A program made the position numbers and the translations under genes. Positions 1 to 8,257 of a stretch of 64,000 nucleotides of DNA are shown here, in pieces. The stretch is taken from positions 590,501 through 654,500 of the forward strand of contig NZ_LT629733.1 of assembly GCF_900104785.1 (NCBI RefSeq), in the 5' to 3' direction. Position 1 is the first letter of the stretch; the number at the start of each line of letters is the position of its first letter. Source of the DNA: Formosa sp. Hel1_31_208. GTDB taxonomy: Bacteria; Bacteroidota; Bacteroidia; Flavobacteriales; Flavobacteriaceae. The notes under the pieces were generated by a model that was not told the DNA's origin, ran no database searches, and was given only the letters and a program-made list of their open reading frames with translations.

Positions 1-2
1 AA

Positions 3-1991
3 TCACTCAATTTTATTGAGCACATTATAGAAGAAGATTTAAACAACGGTTTATCCAAAGATAAACTACGTTTTCGGTTTCCACCAGAGCCAAATGGGTA
101 CTTACACATTGGGCATACCAAAGCGATAGGTATTAGTTTTGGTTTAGGCGAAAAATATAATGCGCCAGTAAACCTGCGTTTTGACGACACCAACCCAGCA
201 AAAGAAGAACAGGAATATGTGGACGCAATAAAGCGTGATATTGCTTGGTTAGGATACAAATGGGCTAATGAGTTATATTCTTCAGATTATTTTCACACAT
301 TATATGATTGGGCTGTTCAATTAATAAAAGACGGAAAAGCATATGTTGATTCACAGTCTAGTGAAGCCATGGCGTCGCAAAAAGGAACACCAACACAACC
401 CGGTGTTGATGGTCCATATCGCAATAGAAGTGTAGAAGAAAATCTCGATCTGTTTGAACGCATGAAAAATGGCGAGTTTGAAGAAGGAGAACATGTTCTT
501 CGTGCTAAAATAGACATGCGACATCCAAATATGTTGATGCGTGATCCCATCATGTATCGTGTTTTAAAAAAACACCATCATAGAACAGGAGATGAGTGGT
601 GTATTTATCCAATGTATGATTGGACACATGGTGAAAGTGATTATATTGAACAAATTTCACACTCCTTGTGCTCACTTGAATTTAAGCCTCATAGAGAGCT
701 TTACGACTGGTTTAAGGAACACGTGCATGGTTATGCTTCACAAACGCTACCAATGCTTCCAAAACAGCGAGAATTTGCCCGCTTAAACTTAAGTTATACC
801 ATAATGAGTAAGCGAAAATTACTCAGGCTAGTAGAAGATGGCATAGTTTCAGGTTGGGATGATCCTCGAATGCCAACCATTTCCGGATTACGTAGGCGTG
901 GTTATACACCTAATTCCATTCGTAAGTTTATTGAAAAAGTAGGTGTAGCGAAACGAGAGAATGTAATTGATGTGTCACTTTTAGAGTTTTGTATTAGAGA
1001 AGATCTCAATCAGACAGCGCCAAGGGTGATGGCTGTTTTAGACCCTGTAAAACTCGTAATTACAAATTATCCAGAAGGCAAAGAAGAGTGGTTAGAGGCC
1101 GAAAATAATCCTGAAGATGAAACTGCAGGATCACGAAAAGTGCCTTTTTCTAGAGAACTATATATTGAACGTGCTGATTTTAAAGAAGAAGCAAGTCATA
1201 AATTTTTTAGATTAAAATTAGGAAGCGAAGTGCGACTTAAAAACGCATATATTATCAAAGGCGAAAGCGTGGTTAAAGATGCTCATGGTCACATCACTGA
1301 AATTCTTTGTACCTATTCTACAGATACAGAGAAGAGAGTCAAAGGAACTTTACATTGGGTATCTATCAAACATGCTATAAAAGCTGAGGTTAGAGAGTAT
1401 GATAGGTTATTTATGGATGAAGCACCAGATAGCCATCAGGATAAAGACTTTATGTCTTTTATTAACCCAAATTCATTAAAGGTTATTGAAGCTTTTGTTG
1501 AACCTAGCTTGTTAGACGCTAAAATAGGTGATCGTTTTCAATTTCAACGTATTGGATACTTTAATGTTGATAACGACACGACACCTGAACACTTGGTGTT
1601 TAATAAAACGGTTGGTTTGAGAGATTCTTGGGAAAAACAAAAACCTAAACCTCAGCAAAAACAAAACAATAAGCCTCAACAACAACAACAGCAACGCCCG
1701 GCAATAGAAGTGATTAAGCAGCTTGGTAAAAAGTATACGAATTTATCAGAAGCAAAGCAAGAAAAGTCTAAGGCTGAGATTTTAAAACTTGCTGAAGCTG
1801 TGAGTTATGATGAGCTACAACCCTTGTTTAACACAGCTGCAAAAAAAGTTGGAACGCGTATCGCAACCATGATTACTCTGAGCGTATTGCTGAAAAACGG
1901 ACAAAAACGTAACGAAGAAATAGAGGCTTTTATTACTAAAGCGTTAGAAGATAATAATCCCATATTAGTAGCCGAAGCAAAAGCGATTTAA
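3..1991 (+). CDS. glnS: Glutaminyl-tRNA synthetase (5' truncated)
   Basis: Class I aminoacyl-tRNA synthetase that charges tRNA-Gln with glutamine in the cytoplasm. The reading frame is open to the left edge, so the N-terminus is missing; the first whole codon is at base 3 and 662 residues are visible. The HIGH signature (PEPNGYLHIGHTKAI) lies about 35 residues in, and the KMSKS-equivalent MSKRK lies near visible residue 269, followed by the anticodon-binding beta-barrels. After the core comes a glutamine/proline/lysine-rich linker (about bases 1630-1700) and a helical tail of about 95 residues not found in the E. coli enzyme. An appended YqeY-like tail is known in some GlnRS proteins, but I infer that assignment only from position and helical character. 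The family call is secure. An intrinsic terminator follows. Confidence 0.97.
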   Translation, partial: SLNFIEHIIEEDLNNGLSKDKLRFRFPPEPNGYLHIGHTKAIGISFGLGEKYNAPVNLRFDDTNPAKEEQEYVDAIKRDIAWLGYKWANELYSSDYFHTLYDWAVQLIKDGKAYVDSQSSEAMASQKGTPTQPGVDGPYRNRSVEENLDLFERMKNGEFEEGEHVLRAKIDMRHPNMLMRDPIMYRVLKKHHHRTGDEWCIYPMYDWTHGESDYIEQISHSLCSLEFKPHRELYDWFKEHVHGYASQTLPMLPKQREFARLNLSYTIMSKRKLLRLVEDGIVSGWDDPRMPTISGLRRRGYTPNSIRKFIEKVGVAKRENVIDVSLLEFCIREDLNQTAPRVMAVLDPVKLVITNYPEGKEEWLEAENNPEDETAGSRKVPFSRELYIERADFKEEASHKFFRLKLGSEVRLKNAYIIKGESVVKDAHGHITEILCTYSTDTEKRVKGTLHWVSIKHAIKAEVREYDRLFMDEAPDSHQDKDFMSFINPNSLKVIEAFVEPSLLDAKIGDRFQFQRIGYFNVDNDTTPEHLVFNKTVGLRDSWEKQKPKPQQKQNNKPQQQQQQRPAIEVIKQLGKKYTNLSEAKQEKSKAEILKLAEAVSYDELQPLFNTAAKKVGTRIATMITLSVLLKNGQKRNEEIEAFITKALEDNNPILVAEAKAI

Positions 1992-2010
1992 AGTTTATTG
2001 AAATCTCTCA

Positions 2011-2045
2011 AAAAACCTCAAAGACAACCAAATTGAGGTTTTTTT
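2011..2045 (+). terminator. Intrinsic terminator after glnS
   Basis: The hairpin AAAACCTCAA / TTGAGGTTTT has a loop of about 10 bases and ends in a run of seven T residues. It starts about 20 bases after the glnS stop. Confidence 0.85.
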
Positions 2046-2082
2046 GTACATTTAACTAACTAACAATTAATCAAAATACATT

Positions 2083-2565
2083 ATGGACTTTAATTTTTTA
2101 GCCATTCTAGTGGCCGCAATTGTACCTATTATTTTAGGTTTTGTATGGTACAACCCAAAAGTGTTTGGAATAGCCTGGATGCGTGAGGCAGAAATGACAG
2201 AGGAAAAAATAAAAAAAGGCAATATGCCAGTCATTTTTATTGTTTCATTAATTCTGTCGTTTTTATTAGCCTTTTTTATTCAAGCGTTAACCAATCACCA
2301 AATGGGTGCTTATAGTTTAATGGGAGGTGATCCTGAACTGGCAAAACCGTCTTATGATGCTTTTATGGCAGACTACGGTGATGCTTTTCGAACCTTCAAA
2401 CACGGCGCGCTTCATGGCGCTATTGCTGGTGTATTTATGTTTATTCCGGTCATTGCGATTAATGGAATGTTTGAGCGTAAAAGCTGGAAATATATCATCA
2501 TAAATGGCTTGTATTGGACGGTGGCCCTAACCATTATGGGCGCTATCGTATGCGGGTGGCAATAA
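2083..2565 (+). CDS. DUF1761-family membrane protein
   Basis: A 160-residue inner-membrane protein of the DUF1761 family, function unknown. Four hydrophobic segments are visible, near residues 5-24, 50-67, 108-127 and 140-158. The N-terminal segment is followed by the family's GFxWYNPKVFG and WM motifs, and a GALHGAIAG stretch precedes the third helix. It is a single gene bounded by terminators on both sides, so it is probably transcribed alone. Family membership is recognised from the motif pattern; no substrate or role can be inferred. Confidence 0.85.
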   Translation: MDFNFLAILVAAIVPIILGFVWYNPKVFGIAWMREAEMTEEKIKKGNMPVIFIVSLILSFLLAFFIQALTNHQMGAYSLMGGDPELAKPSYDAFMADYGDAFRTFKHGALHGAIAGVFMFIPVIAINGMFERKSWKYIIINGLYWTVALTIMGAIVCGWQ

Positions 2566-2589
2566 GTTTTATAAAGTTTTAACATAGTT

Positions 2590-2620
2590 AAAGGCTGAGA
2601 ATTGTAATTTTCAGCCTTTC
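2590..2620 (+). terminator. Intrinsic terminator after DUF1761 gene
   Basis: The stem AAAGGCTGA / TCAGCCTTT has a 12-base loop. The trailing T-rich sequence is short (TTTCTT), so it is somewhat weaker than the glnS terminator. Confidence 0.7.
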
Positions 2621-2631
2621 TTAATATAGAA

Positions 2632-3789
2632 GTGATACACTTTAAACTATACAATTCGGTTACAGATTTACCTCAAACGTGGGACGAACTCTCTGTAGAT
2701 GATGTGTTTTTAAAAACACCATTTCTAAAAGCTCTTGAATTGTCAAGTCCAAGCAATATTTCAACGTATTATCTAGCTGTATTTTCTTCGGAATCTTTAG
2801 TTGGGATTGCTATAGTTCAGCGCGTAGAAATGTATTTAGAGGATGTATTTAGACGGACTTCTAATAAGTTTTTTAAACGAATAGGAAAGCGATTAATTTC
2901 CAAGATTGTAAAAGGGAATGCTTTAATCGTAGGAAACCTGATGCATACGGGACAACACGGATTGTATTATAATTCTGAAGACATATCACAAGAGGTGTTT
3001 TTAAATACACTTTCCGATGGTGTGAACCAGTTAGCAAGACAGATTAAACTAAACTATGGAAAAACAATCCGAATTATTGGGTTTAAAGATTATTTTTTAG
3101 ATGACCCTATTCATACTTGTGACAATTTTTTCCAAAAGGAGAACCTGTATAAAGCGCAGGTACAACCTAATATGATTTTCAGAGTTTCCGAAGCATGGAC
3201 GACTTCTGAGGATTATATCAAAGCCTTCAATAAAAAGTACCGAAGGCGCTATAAAACAGCACGGAAAAAAAGCGTAGACATTGAGTGTAAAGAATTGCAG
3301 CTAGAGACAATAGAATTGCTGTCGGATGAATTATTTCAACTGTATCTATATGTTTCTAATAAGGCAGGTGTTAATTCGTTTAAATTAAATAAACAACACT
3401 TTTATAACTTAAAATTTCAGCTCAAGGAAGACTTTAAAGTCTATGGCTATTTTTTAAATAATGAGCTGATAGGGTTTTATACATTTATTAACAATTACAA
3501 CCAGCTAGAAACGTATTTTTTGGGGTATAACCCAGAGCTTCAGCACCAACATCAGATGTATCTAAATATGCTATTTGATATGGCATCTTATGGCATTGAT
3601 CACAATTACAAACAGGTGGTTTTTGCTAGAACCGCTATGGAAATTAAGAGTTCTATTGGAGCGAAACCTCATCAAATGTATATCTATTTAAAACATACGA
3701 ATAGCGTTATAATTAATACAATCCTTCGGCTCGTTGTAAAGTATGCCAACCCAGTAAGGGAATGGGAAGAACGCCACCCGTTTCAATAA
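2632..3789 (+). CDS. GNAT/FemAB-like N-acyltransferase
   Basis: A 385-residue soluble protein with the general features of the Acetyltransf_6/FemAB-like group. The C-terminal half carries the motif FNKKYRRRYKTARKK (near residue 200), typical of this group, and then a GNAT-like segment with ELIGFYTFINN and LETYFLGYNPE. It probably transfers an acyl or aminoacyl group, but the substrate cannot be read from sequence. The start is GTG at 2632; no ATG or better start lies upstream in frame before the preceding terminator. It ends tail-to-tail with the SPFH gene. Confidence 0.7.
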   Translation: MIHFKLYNSVTDLPQTWDELSVDDVFLKTPFLKALELSSPSNISTYYLAVFSSESLVGIAIVQRVEMYLEDVFRRTSNKFFKRIGKRLISKIVKGNALIVGNLMHTGQHGLYYNSEDISQEVFLNTLSDGVNQLARQIKLNYGKTIRIIGFKDYFLDDPIHTCDNFFQKENLYKAQVQPNMIFRVSEAWTTSEDYIKAFNKKYRRRYKTARKKSVDIECKELQLETIELLSDELFQLYLYVSNKAGVNSFKLNKQHFYNLKFQLKEDFKVYGYFLNNELIGFYTFINNYNQLETYFLGYNPELQHQHQMYLNMLFDMASYGIDHNYKQVVFARTAMEIKSSIGAKPHQMYIYLKHTNSVIINTILRLVVKYANPVREWEERHPFQ

Positions 3790-3817
3790 AAAAGCCCTAA
3801 AGACAAACCTTAGAGCT
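3787..3817 (-). terminator. Intrinsic terminator of the SPFH gene
   Basis: On the minus strand a 10-bp stem (AGCTCTAAGG with CTTTAGGGCT, two G-U wobbles) has the loop TTTGT and is followed by six T residues. On the plus strand the same stem has two A-C mismatches, so it mainly serves the minus-strand gene. The T-run overlaps the last codons of the opposing acyltransferase gene. Confidence 0.75.
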
Positions 3818-3844
3818 AGATGTTTTTATGTGGAATAACAGTAG

Positions 3845-4771
3845 TTATTTCTCACCTTTAGATTTTGCGTTTTTCATGGCTTCTCCTATTTGATTACTAG
3901 CCGTAAAACTAGCGACCATATCATTAAGCATATTACTACCCGCTTGCGGTGAGTTTGGTAATAGAATAAGATTGCTATTTGTTTCCTGTCCTATAGACTG
4001 TAGCGTATCATAATGTTGGGTGACTACGATAAGCGCAGAGGCTTCCTGAGAATTGATACCAACTTTATTCAAAACTTCCACAGATTCTTCTAAACCACGA
4101 GCAATTTCCCGACGTTGATCTGCAATACCCTGTCCTTGTAAGCGTTTGCTTTCAGCTTCTGCTTTTGCCTTTTCTACGATTAAAATACGAGCAGCGTCTC
4201 CTTCAAATTGTGCTGCAGTTTTTTCTCTATCGGCAGCATTAATTCTATTCATTGCAGCTTTTACTTGAGCATCTGGATCGATGTCTGTGACTAAGGTTTT
4301 GATAATATCAAAACCATATTCTAGCATAGCGTCGTTTAACTCGGCTTTTACAGCTAAAGCAATATCATCTTTTTTAACAAAGACATCATCTAGTTTCATT
4401 TTTGGAACTTCAGCACGAACCACATCAAATACGTAAGATGTAATTTGATCATGAGGGTAGTCTAATTGATAAAACGCGTCATATACTTTTTCTCTAATAA
4501 CACGATATTGTACAGAGACTTTCAAACGCACAAAAACATCATCTAAGGTTTTGGTTTCTATAATAACATCCAATTGTTGAATTTTCAAACTTAATCTTCC
4601 TGCTATTTTATCAACCAACGGGATTTTTATTTTTAATCCAGATTGTCTAATGCTGTGAAATCTGCCAAAACGCTCAACAATAGCAGCTGTTTTTTGTTTA
4701 ACAGTGAAGAATGACGAAATCAATATGATTAAGCCGAAAAAAATAATTGGAATATAAATAAATTGACCCAT
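3845..4771 (-). CDS. SPFH/Band 7 (stomatin-like) membrane protein
   Basis: A 308-residue stomatin/QmcA-like scaffold. One N-terminal transmembrane segment (about residues 4-23) is followed by the Band 7 domain (VKQKTAAIVERFGRFH, then the GLKIKIPLVDKI motif) to about residue 190. A charged alanine/glutamate-rich coiled coil (about 190-235) carries AEAESKR and EGQGIADQRREI-like features of the family, and the hydrophilic tail is short. Such proteins oligomerise in membrane microdomains and often associate with NfeD or membrane proteases. No NfeD gene is adjacent here. The start ATG follows family length. Confidence 0.92.
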   Translation of the reverse strand: MGQFIYIPIIFFGLIILISSFFTVKQKTAAIVERFGRFHSIRQSGLKIKIPLVDKIAGRLSLKIQQLDVIIETKTLDDVFVRLKVSVQYRVIREKVYDAFYQLDYPHDQITSYVFDVVRAEVPKMKLDDVFVKKDDIALAVKAELNDAMLEYGFDIIKTLVTDIDPDAQVKAAMNRINAADREKTAAQFEGDAARILIVEKAKAEAESKRLQGQGIADQRREIARGLEESVEVLNKVGINSQEASALIVVTQHYDTLQSIGQETNSNLILLPNSPQAGSNMLNDMVASFTASNQIGEAMKNAKSKGEK

Positions 4772-4820
4772 GACAAGTTTTTTAAAGTGTTAGATAAAAT
4801 AATCAGTTACTAAATTAAGT

Positions 4821-4828
4821 TATATTTG
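4821..4828 (+). promoter_or_regulatory. Promoter -7 element (TATATTTG)
   Basis: Exact match to the Bacteroidota -7 element TAnnTTTG, 21 bases before the ATG at 4850. Its position argues that translation starts at 4850 and not at the in-frame TTG (4826) that overlaps the element. No clear -33 TTG was seen. Confidence 0.7.
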
Positions 4829-4849
4829 TTCAAATCACACATAATACAC

Positions 4850-5533
4850 ATGCAAAAGAAGCAGTTTTTATTATTAGTTGTTTGTTGTATCGGTTTTGTT
4901 ACAATTTCTGTTGCTCAACATAAAAGATATGCGATAAAAAACGGTATAGGAATCATGGGAGGTATCACTCAATTTGATATTGCAACTGATAATTTTACCA
5001 CAAAAAGCGGTAGTGGATTTGCTGGTGGAATGATAGCTACGGTTGATTTACCTCAAAAATGGTATACCGTAAGTTATGGTTTACAGTTTTCACAAAATGC
5101 TTTTGAAGTCACTGGACGTCAATCATTAACCTCATTCAATACGGAACAAATTGAATATCAACTTATGGTTGCCCAATTGGCTTTTATGCTTCATGCAAAG
5201 GTGTTAAGCGATAACTTAACCATAGATATTGGTCCTCAATTGCAATACAACAGTGAATTAGAGCTTGATGATGATTCTCAAAAGAACTATATCATTGATG
5301 GCTACAACGCTTTATTAGCTGAAGATTTGAGCAAAATTTCTCAATTTAATGTGAACGGTGTTTTAGGCGCGTCTTTAGGAATCGGTAGTTTTAAACTAAG
5401 GGCGATTTACAGCTATGGTTTCACGAATATATTGAATAAACTTAATGATCAAAATCTAACTACTACACCTGCTTCTAAAAAATTCAAGGGCAATCAGAAT
5501 ATGCTAACTTTTGCAGTGATGATTACGTTTTAG
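4850..5533 (+). CDS. PorT-like outer-membrane beta-barrel protein
   Basis: A 227-residue exported protein. Residues 1-23 are a clean signal peptide ending in SVAQ. The rest is rich in alternating hydrophobic and polar strands with glycine and aromatic residues (for example GGMIATVDLPQKWYTVSYGLQF), and the C-terminus ends in phenylalanine (MLTFAVMITF), typical of outer-membrane barrels. This fits the PorT/OMP_b-brl families widespread in Bacteroidota; the specific role is unknown. The start was moved to the ATG at 4850 because the upstream TTG lies inside the promoter element. The last four bases overlap the convergent gltX. Confidence 0.75.
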   Translation: MQKKQFLLLVVCCIGFVTISVAQHKRYAIKNGIGIMGGITQFDIATDNFTTKSGSGFAGGMIATVDLPQKWYTVSYGLQFSQNAFEVTGRQSLTSFNTEQIEYQLMVAQLAFMLHAKVLSDNLTIDIGPQLQYNSELELDDDSQKNYIIDGYNALLAEDLSKISQFNVNGVLGASLGIGSFKLRAIYSYGFTNILNKLNDQNLTTTPASKKFKGNQNMLTFAVMITF

Positions 5534-7041
5534 ATTGTTGAAACTAGAGCGTTAATACGCTTAATAGTTTCAGTTTTACCTATCATGTAAATAATATCAA
5601 ACACATCAGGACCTTGTAAGGCACCTACAAGAGCTAATCGCAATGGCATCATTACCTTTCCGAAGCCAATCTCATTGGATGTAATCCAGCCTTTTATTGT
5701 TTGTTGTAAGGTGTCAACTGAAAATTCTTCAATAGCAGTTATAAGCCTTTTAACTTCAGATAAAACACTTATGGTATCATCTTTAATTGCTTTTTTAAAC
5801 GCTTTTTCGTCATAGGATTCTGGTGCATTAAAAAAGAAATGACTCAGGCTCCAAAAATCACCTATAAAGGCAGCACGCTCTTTTACTAAACCAACAACCA
5901 TCTCGATGTATTGTGTATCAATTTCGACTAATTCTGTTTTTATCTGTTGAAATGCAACCGCTAGATTATAATTGTCTTGCTCCTGCATATAATGGTGGTT
6001 AAACCATTTAATTTTATCAGGATCAAAGCGCGCACCGGCTTTATTTACGCGTTCCAATTCAAACGCATTTACTAAGCCATCTAAACTAAAAATTTCTTGT
6101 TCTGTGCCTGGATTCCATCCCAAAAAAGCTAAAAAATTTACCATAGCATCTGCGAAATAACCATCTTCCTTATAGCCACGAGATAGATCTCCAGTTTTTG
6201 GATCTGTCCATTCAAGTGGAAACACAGGAAATCCTAATTTATCACCGTCTCGTTTGCTTAATTTGCCTTTTCCCGTTGGTTTTAAAATTAGAGGTAGGTG
6301 TGCAAATTCTGGTGCGCTCCAACCAAAAGCAGCATATAATTGATAATGTAACGCTAATGACGGCAGCCATTCTTCTCCACGAATAACGTGGGTAATTTCC
6401 ATTAAATGGTCATCTACAATATTAGCGAGGTGATAGGTAGGCATTCCATCGCTTTTAAATAAGACCTTATCGTCTAAAATATTAGTGTCAATTTTAATAT
6501 CTCCACGAATAATATCTTTTAAATGAAGTGTTTCATCTTGAGGGGATTTAAAACGAACCACATAATCTTCACCAGCATTTAGTTTTGCTTTGACTTCTTC
6601 TTCTGAAAGCGACAAGGAGTTGCTCAATTTTAACCGATTGTGCCAATTGTAAATAAACGTTTTCCCTTTTGATTCGTGGTCTTTTCTATGGAAATCTAAG
6701 ATTTCAGAACTGTCAAATGCATAGTAAGCATGACCCTTTACAATAAGTTCTTCAGCATATTGCTTGTACAAATGCTTACGCTCACTTTGTCTATAAGGCC
6801 CAAACCCACCATCTTTTCCTGGCCCTTCATCAAAAGGAATGTTACACCAATTCAAGGCTTTTATAATATAATCTTCAGCACCTTCAACATAACGATTTTG
6901 ATCAGTATCTTCAATTCTAAGCACAAAGGTGCCGTTATGTTTTTTGGCAAAAAGATAATTGAAAAGGGCTGTTCTAACGCCTCCAATATGTAAAGGTCCT
7001 GTTGGACTTGGTGCAAAACGCACACGAACGGGTGTTGTCAT
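5530..7041 (-). CDS. gltX: Glutamyl-tRNA synthetase
   Basis: Class I synthetase charging tRNA-Glu, 503 residues, the normal bacterial length. The HIGH-equivalent motif is in APSPTGPLHIGGVRTALF near the N-terminus and the KMSKS-equivalent is KLSKRDGD near residue 265, followed by the helical anticodon-binding domain. The in-frame TTG three codons upstream (7050) is less likely than the ATG at 7041, which gives the usual family N-terminus (TTPVRVRFAPSPTG). A TATCTTTG promoter element lies just upstream. GlnRS is encoded in the same window, so this GluRS is probably the discriminating type. Confidence 0.97.
   Translation of the reverse strand: MTTPVRVRFAPSPTGPLHIGGVRTALFNYLFAKKHNGTFVLRIEDTDQNRYVEGAEDYIIKALNWCNIPFDEGPGKDGGFGPYRQSERKHLYKQYAEELIVKGHAYYAFDSSEILDFHRKDHESKGKTFIYNWHNRLKLSNSLSLSEEEVKAKLNAGEDYVVRFKSPQDETLHLKDIIRGDIKIDTNILDDKVLFKSDGMPTYHLANIVDDHLMEITHVIRGEEWLPSLALHYQLYAAFGWSAPEFAHLPLILKPTGKGKLSKRDGDKLGFPVFPLEWTDPKTGDLSRGYKEDGYFADAMVNFLAFLGWNPGTEQEIFSLDGLVNAFELERVNKAGARFDPDKIKWFNHHYMQEQDNYNLAVAFQQIKTELVEIDTQYIEMVVGLVKERAAFIGDFWSLSHFFFNAPESYDEKAFKKAIKDDTISVLSEVKRLITAIEEFSVDTLQQTIKGWITSNEIGFGKVMMPLRLALVGALQGPDVFDIIYMIGKTETIKRINALVSTI
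5540..5571 (+). terminator. Possible terminator of the beta-barrel gene, inside the gltX 3' end
   Basis: The outer stem GAAACTA / TAGTTTC encloses an inner GCG/CGC pairing. It starts seven bases after the beta-barrel stop codon and is followed by AGTTTTA. It lies wholly within gltX codons, so the symmetry could be coincidental. Confidence 0.3.
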
Positions 7042-7060
7042 GGTGTTCAATTTGAAGTTG

Positions 7061-7068
7061 CAAAGATA
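7061..7068 (-). promoter_or_regulatory. Promoter -7 element for gltX (TATCTTTG)
   Basis: Minus-strand TATCTTTG matches TAnnTTTG and lies 20 bases upstream of the gltX ATG at 7041. Confidence 0.65.
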
Positions 7069-7093
7069 AAACGATAATTATGAAAAGAAATAG

Positions 7094-8137
7094 TTACTCT
7101 GAAATCATTTCGCGAGGAACCCTTTTATTCATGATTACAAACCACAAAGGAGGGATCATAGCTAAAACCATAGAGGTTGGATAGCCAAAAGGCATTTGAG
7201 GGCTCTTATCATGGCAATCTAAGATTTGATACTTTTTTGATGATTTGTAATGGTGATCGCTATGTCTTGTAAGCTCATAGAGTACGATTCTCCCAATAAC
7301 ATGATTTGAGTTCCAGGAGTGCATTTCTTTGACGCGCTCATAGCGACCTGTTTTTGTCTTTAATCTTAGTAACCCGTAGTGTTCGATATAGTTTACGGTT
7401 TCAAGCAATAAAAACCCAATTACCGCAGACACAATAGCGAATAATACTCCTAGTTTTCCGAAGAATAAAAAGATAACCAATAGATACCCTAATTGAAGCA
7501 TAGTATACCAAAACATATCATTTTTAAAGGAGAAAAAGGAGCGGTTTAAATTTCTTAACAGCTTCAGTTGAATGAGCCAAGCGCTTTCATACTGTCTAAA
7601 TATAGAGGTAAACCAAAAAGAATAAACGGTTTGATTATAGCGCGCTGTAGCTGGGTCTTCGGGAGTAGCGGCGTTTAAATGGTGACCATAATTATGTTCG
7701 ATATAAAAATGCATGTATTGCGATGGAAGGAGTAGTGCTTTTCCCAGAAAACGCTCATTGCTGGTTTGTCTGTGACCCAACTCGTGAGCCACATTGATAC
7801 CATTAACCCCTAAAACGATACCTACAGAAATCATTATTCCAATGAATTCATAAGTTGCCATTGGAGATGCCGTTACTTCAAACAGCCCAAAAATTACCAA
7901 CCCATAAACTACGGGAAGATTGAGATATAATAACCAATCATATACCTTGCGTTTGAGTTTACTGTCTGCCTCTTCAGGGGTTATATTCTCAGTGTCTACT
8001 GGAAAAACAAGCTCTAATAATGGAATTATTATAAAAGCATAAACCGGTGTTAAGTAAGCTAAAGAACCTTTGTAAAATAGTCCTATAAATGCAACAACAG
8101 GTAGTGTAAAAGCAGCAAGATATTTTAGATCTTTCAT
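7094..8137 (-). CDS. alkB: AlkB-type alkane 1-monooxygenase (integral membrane di-iron)
   Basis: A 347-residue membrane non-haem di-iron hydroxylase. All histidine boxes of the AlkB group are present in order: HELGHR, EHNYGHH, NYIEHYGL and HSDHHYKS (at about residues 138, 167, 268 and 310). Six or so hydrophobic segments surround them. AlkB enzymes hydroxylate the terminal carbon of medium-chain alkanes using rubredoxin electrons; no rubredoxin gene is adjacent. The start was set at the ATG at 8137, because the in-frame ATG at 8212 lies upstream of a strong -7 promoter element (8200-8207) and would add 25 residues outside the family pattern. Fatty-acid or other substrates are also possible. 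Confidence 0.88.
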   Translation of the reverse strand: MKDLKYLAAFTLPVVAFIGLFYKGSLAYLTPVYAFIIIPLLELVFPVDTENITPEEADSKLKRKVYDWLLYLNLPVVYGLVIFGLFEVTASPMATYEFIGIMISVGIVLGVNGINVAHELGHRQTSNERFLGKALLLPSQYMHFYIEHNYGHHLNAATPEDPATARYNQTVYSFWFTSIFRQYESAWLIQLKLLRNLNRSFFSFKNDMFWYTMLQLGYLLVIFLFFGKLGVLFAIVSAVIGFLLLETVNYIEHYGLLRLKTKTGRYERVKEMHSWNSNHVIGRIVLYELTRHSDHHYKSSKKYQILDCHDKSPQMPFGYPTSMVLAMIPPLWFVIMNKRVPREMISE

Positions 8138-8199
8138 GTTATAATGTTTAGAGATGGTCTTGTTTTTAATACAACTCCTCGAAATTAACAGAATCTTAC

Positions 8200-8207
8200 C
8201 AAATTTA
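8200..8207 (-). promoter_or_regulatory. Promoter -7 element for alkB (TAAATTTG)
   Basis: Minus-strand TAAATTTG matches TAnnTTTG. Transcription would begin near 8193, downstream of the alternative ATG at 8212, which supports translation from 8137 with a leader of about 55 bases. Confidence 0.65.
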
Positions 8208-8257
8208 GGCATTTACGCTTTAAAATAAAATTGTAGATTAGTAAGTTAAATAGGCAA

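Noticed and set aside
2046..2053. TACATTTA as promoter for the DUF1761 gene
   Set aside because: It lacks the final G of TAnnTTTG and overlaps the end of the glnS terminator.
4826..4849. N-terminal extension of the beta-barrel protein from a TTG
   Set aside because: The TTG lies inside the -7 promoter element and the extension precedes a clean signal peptide, so the ATG at 4850 is preferred.
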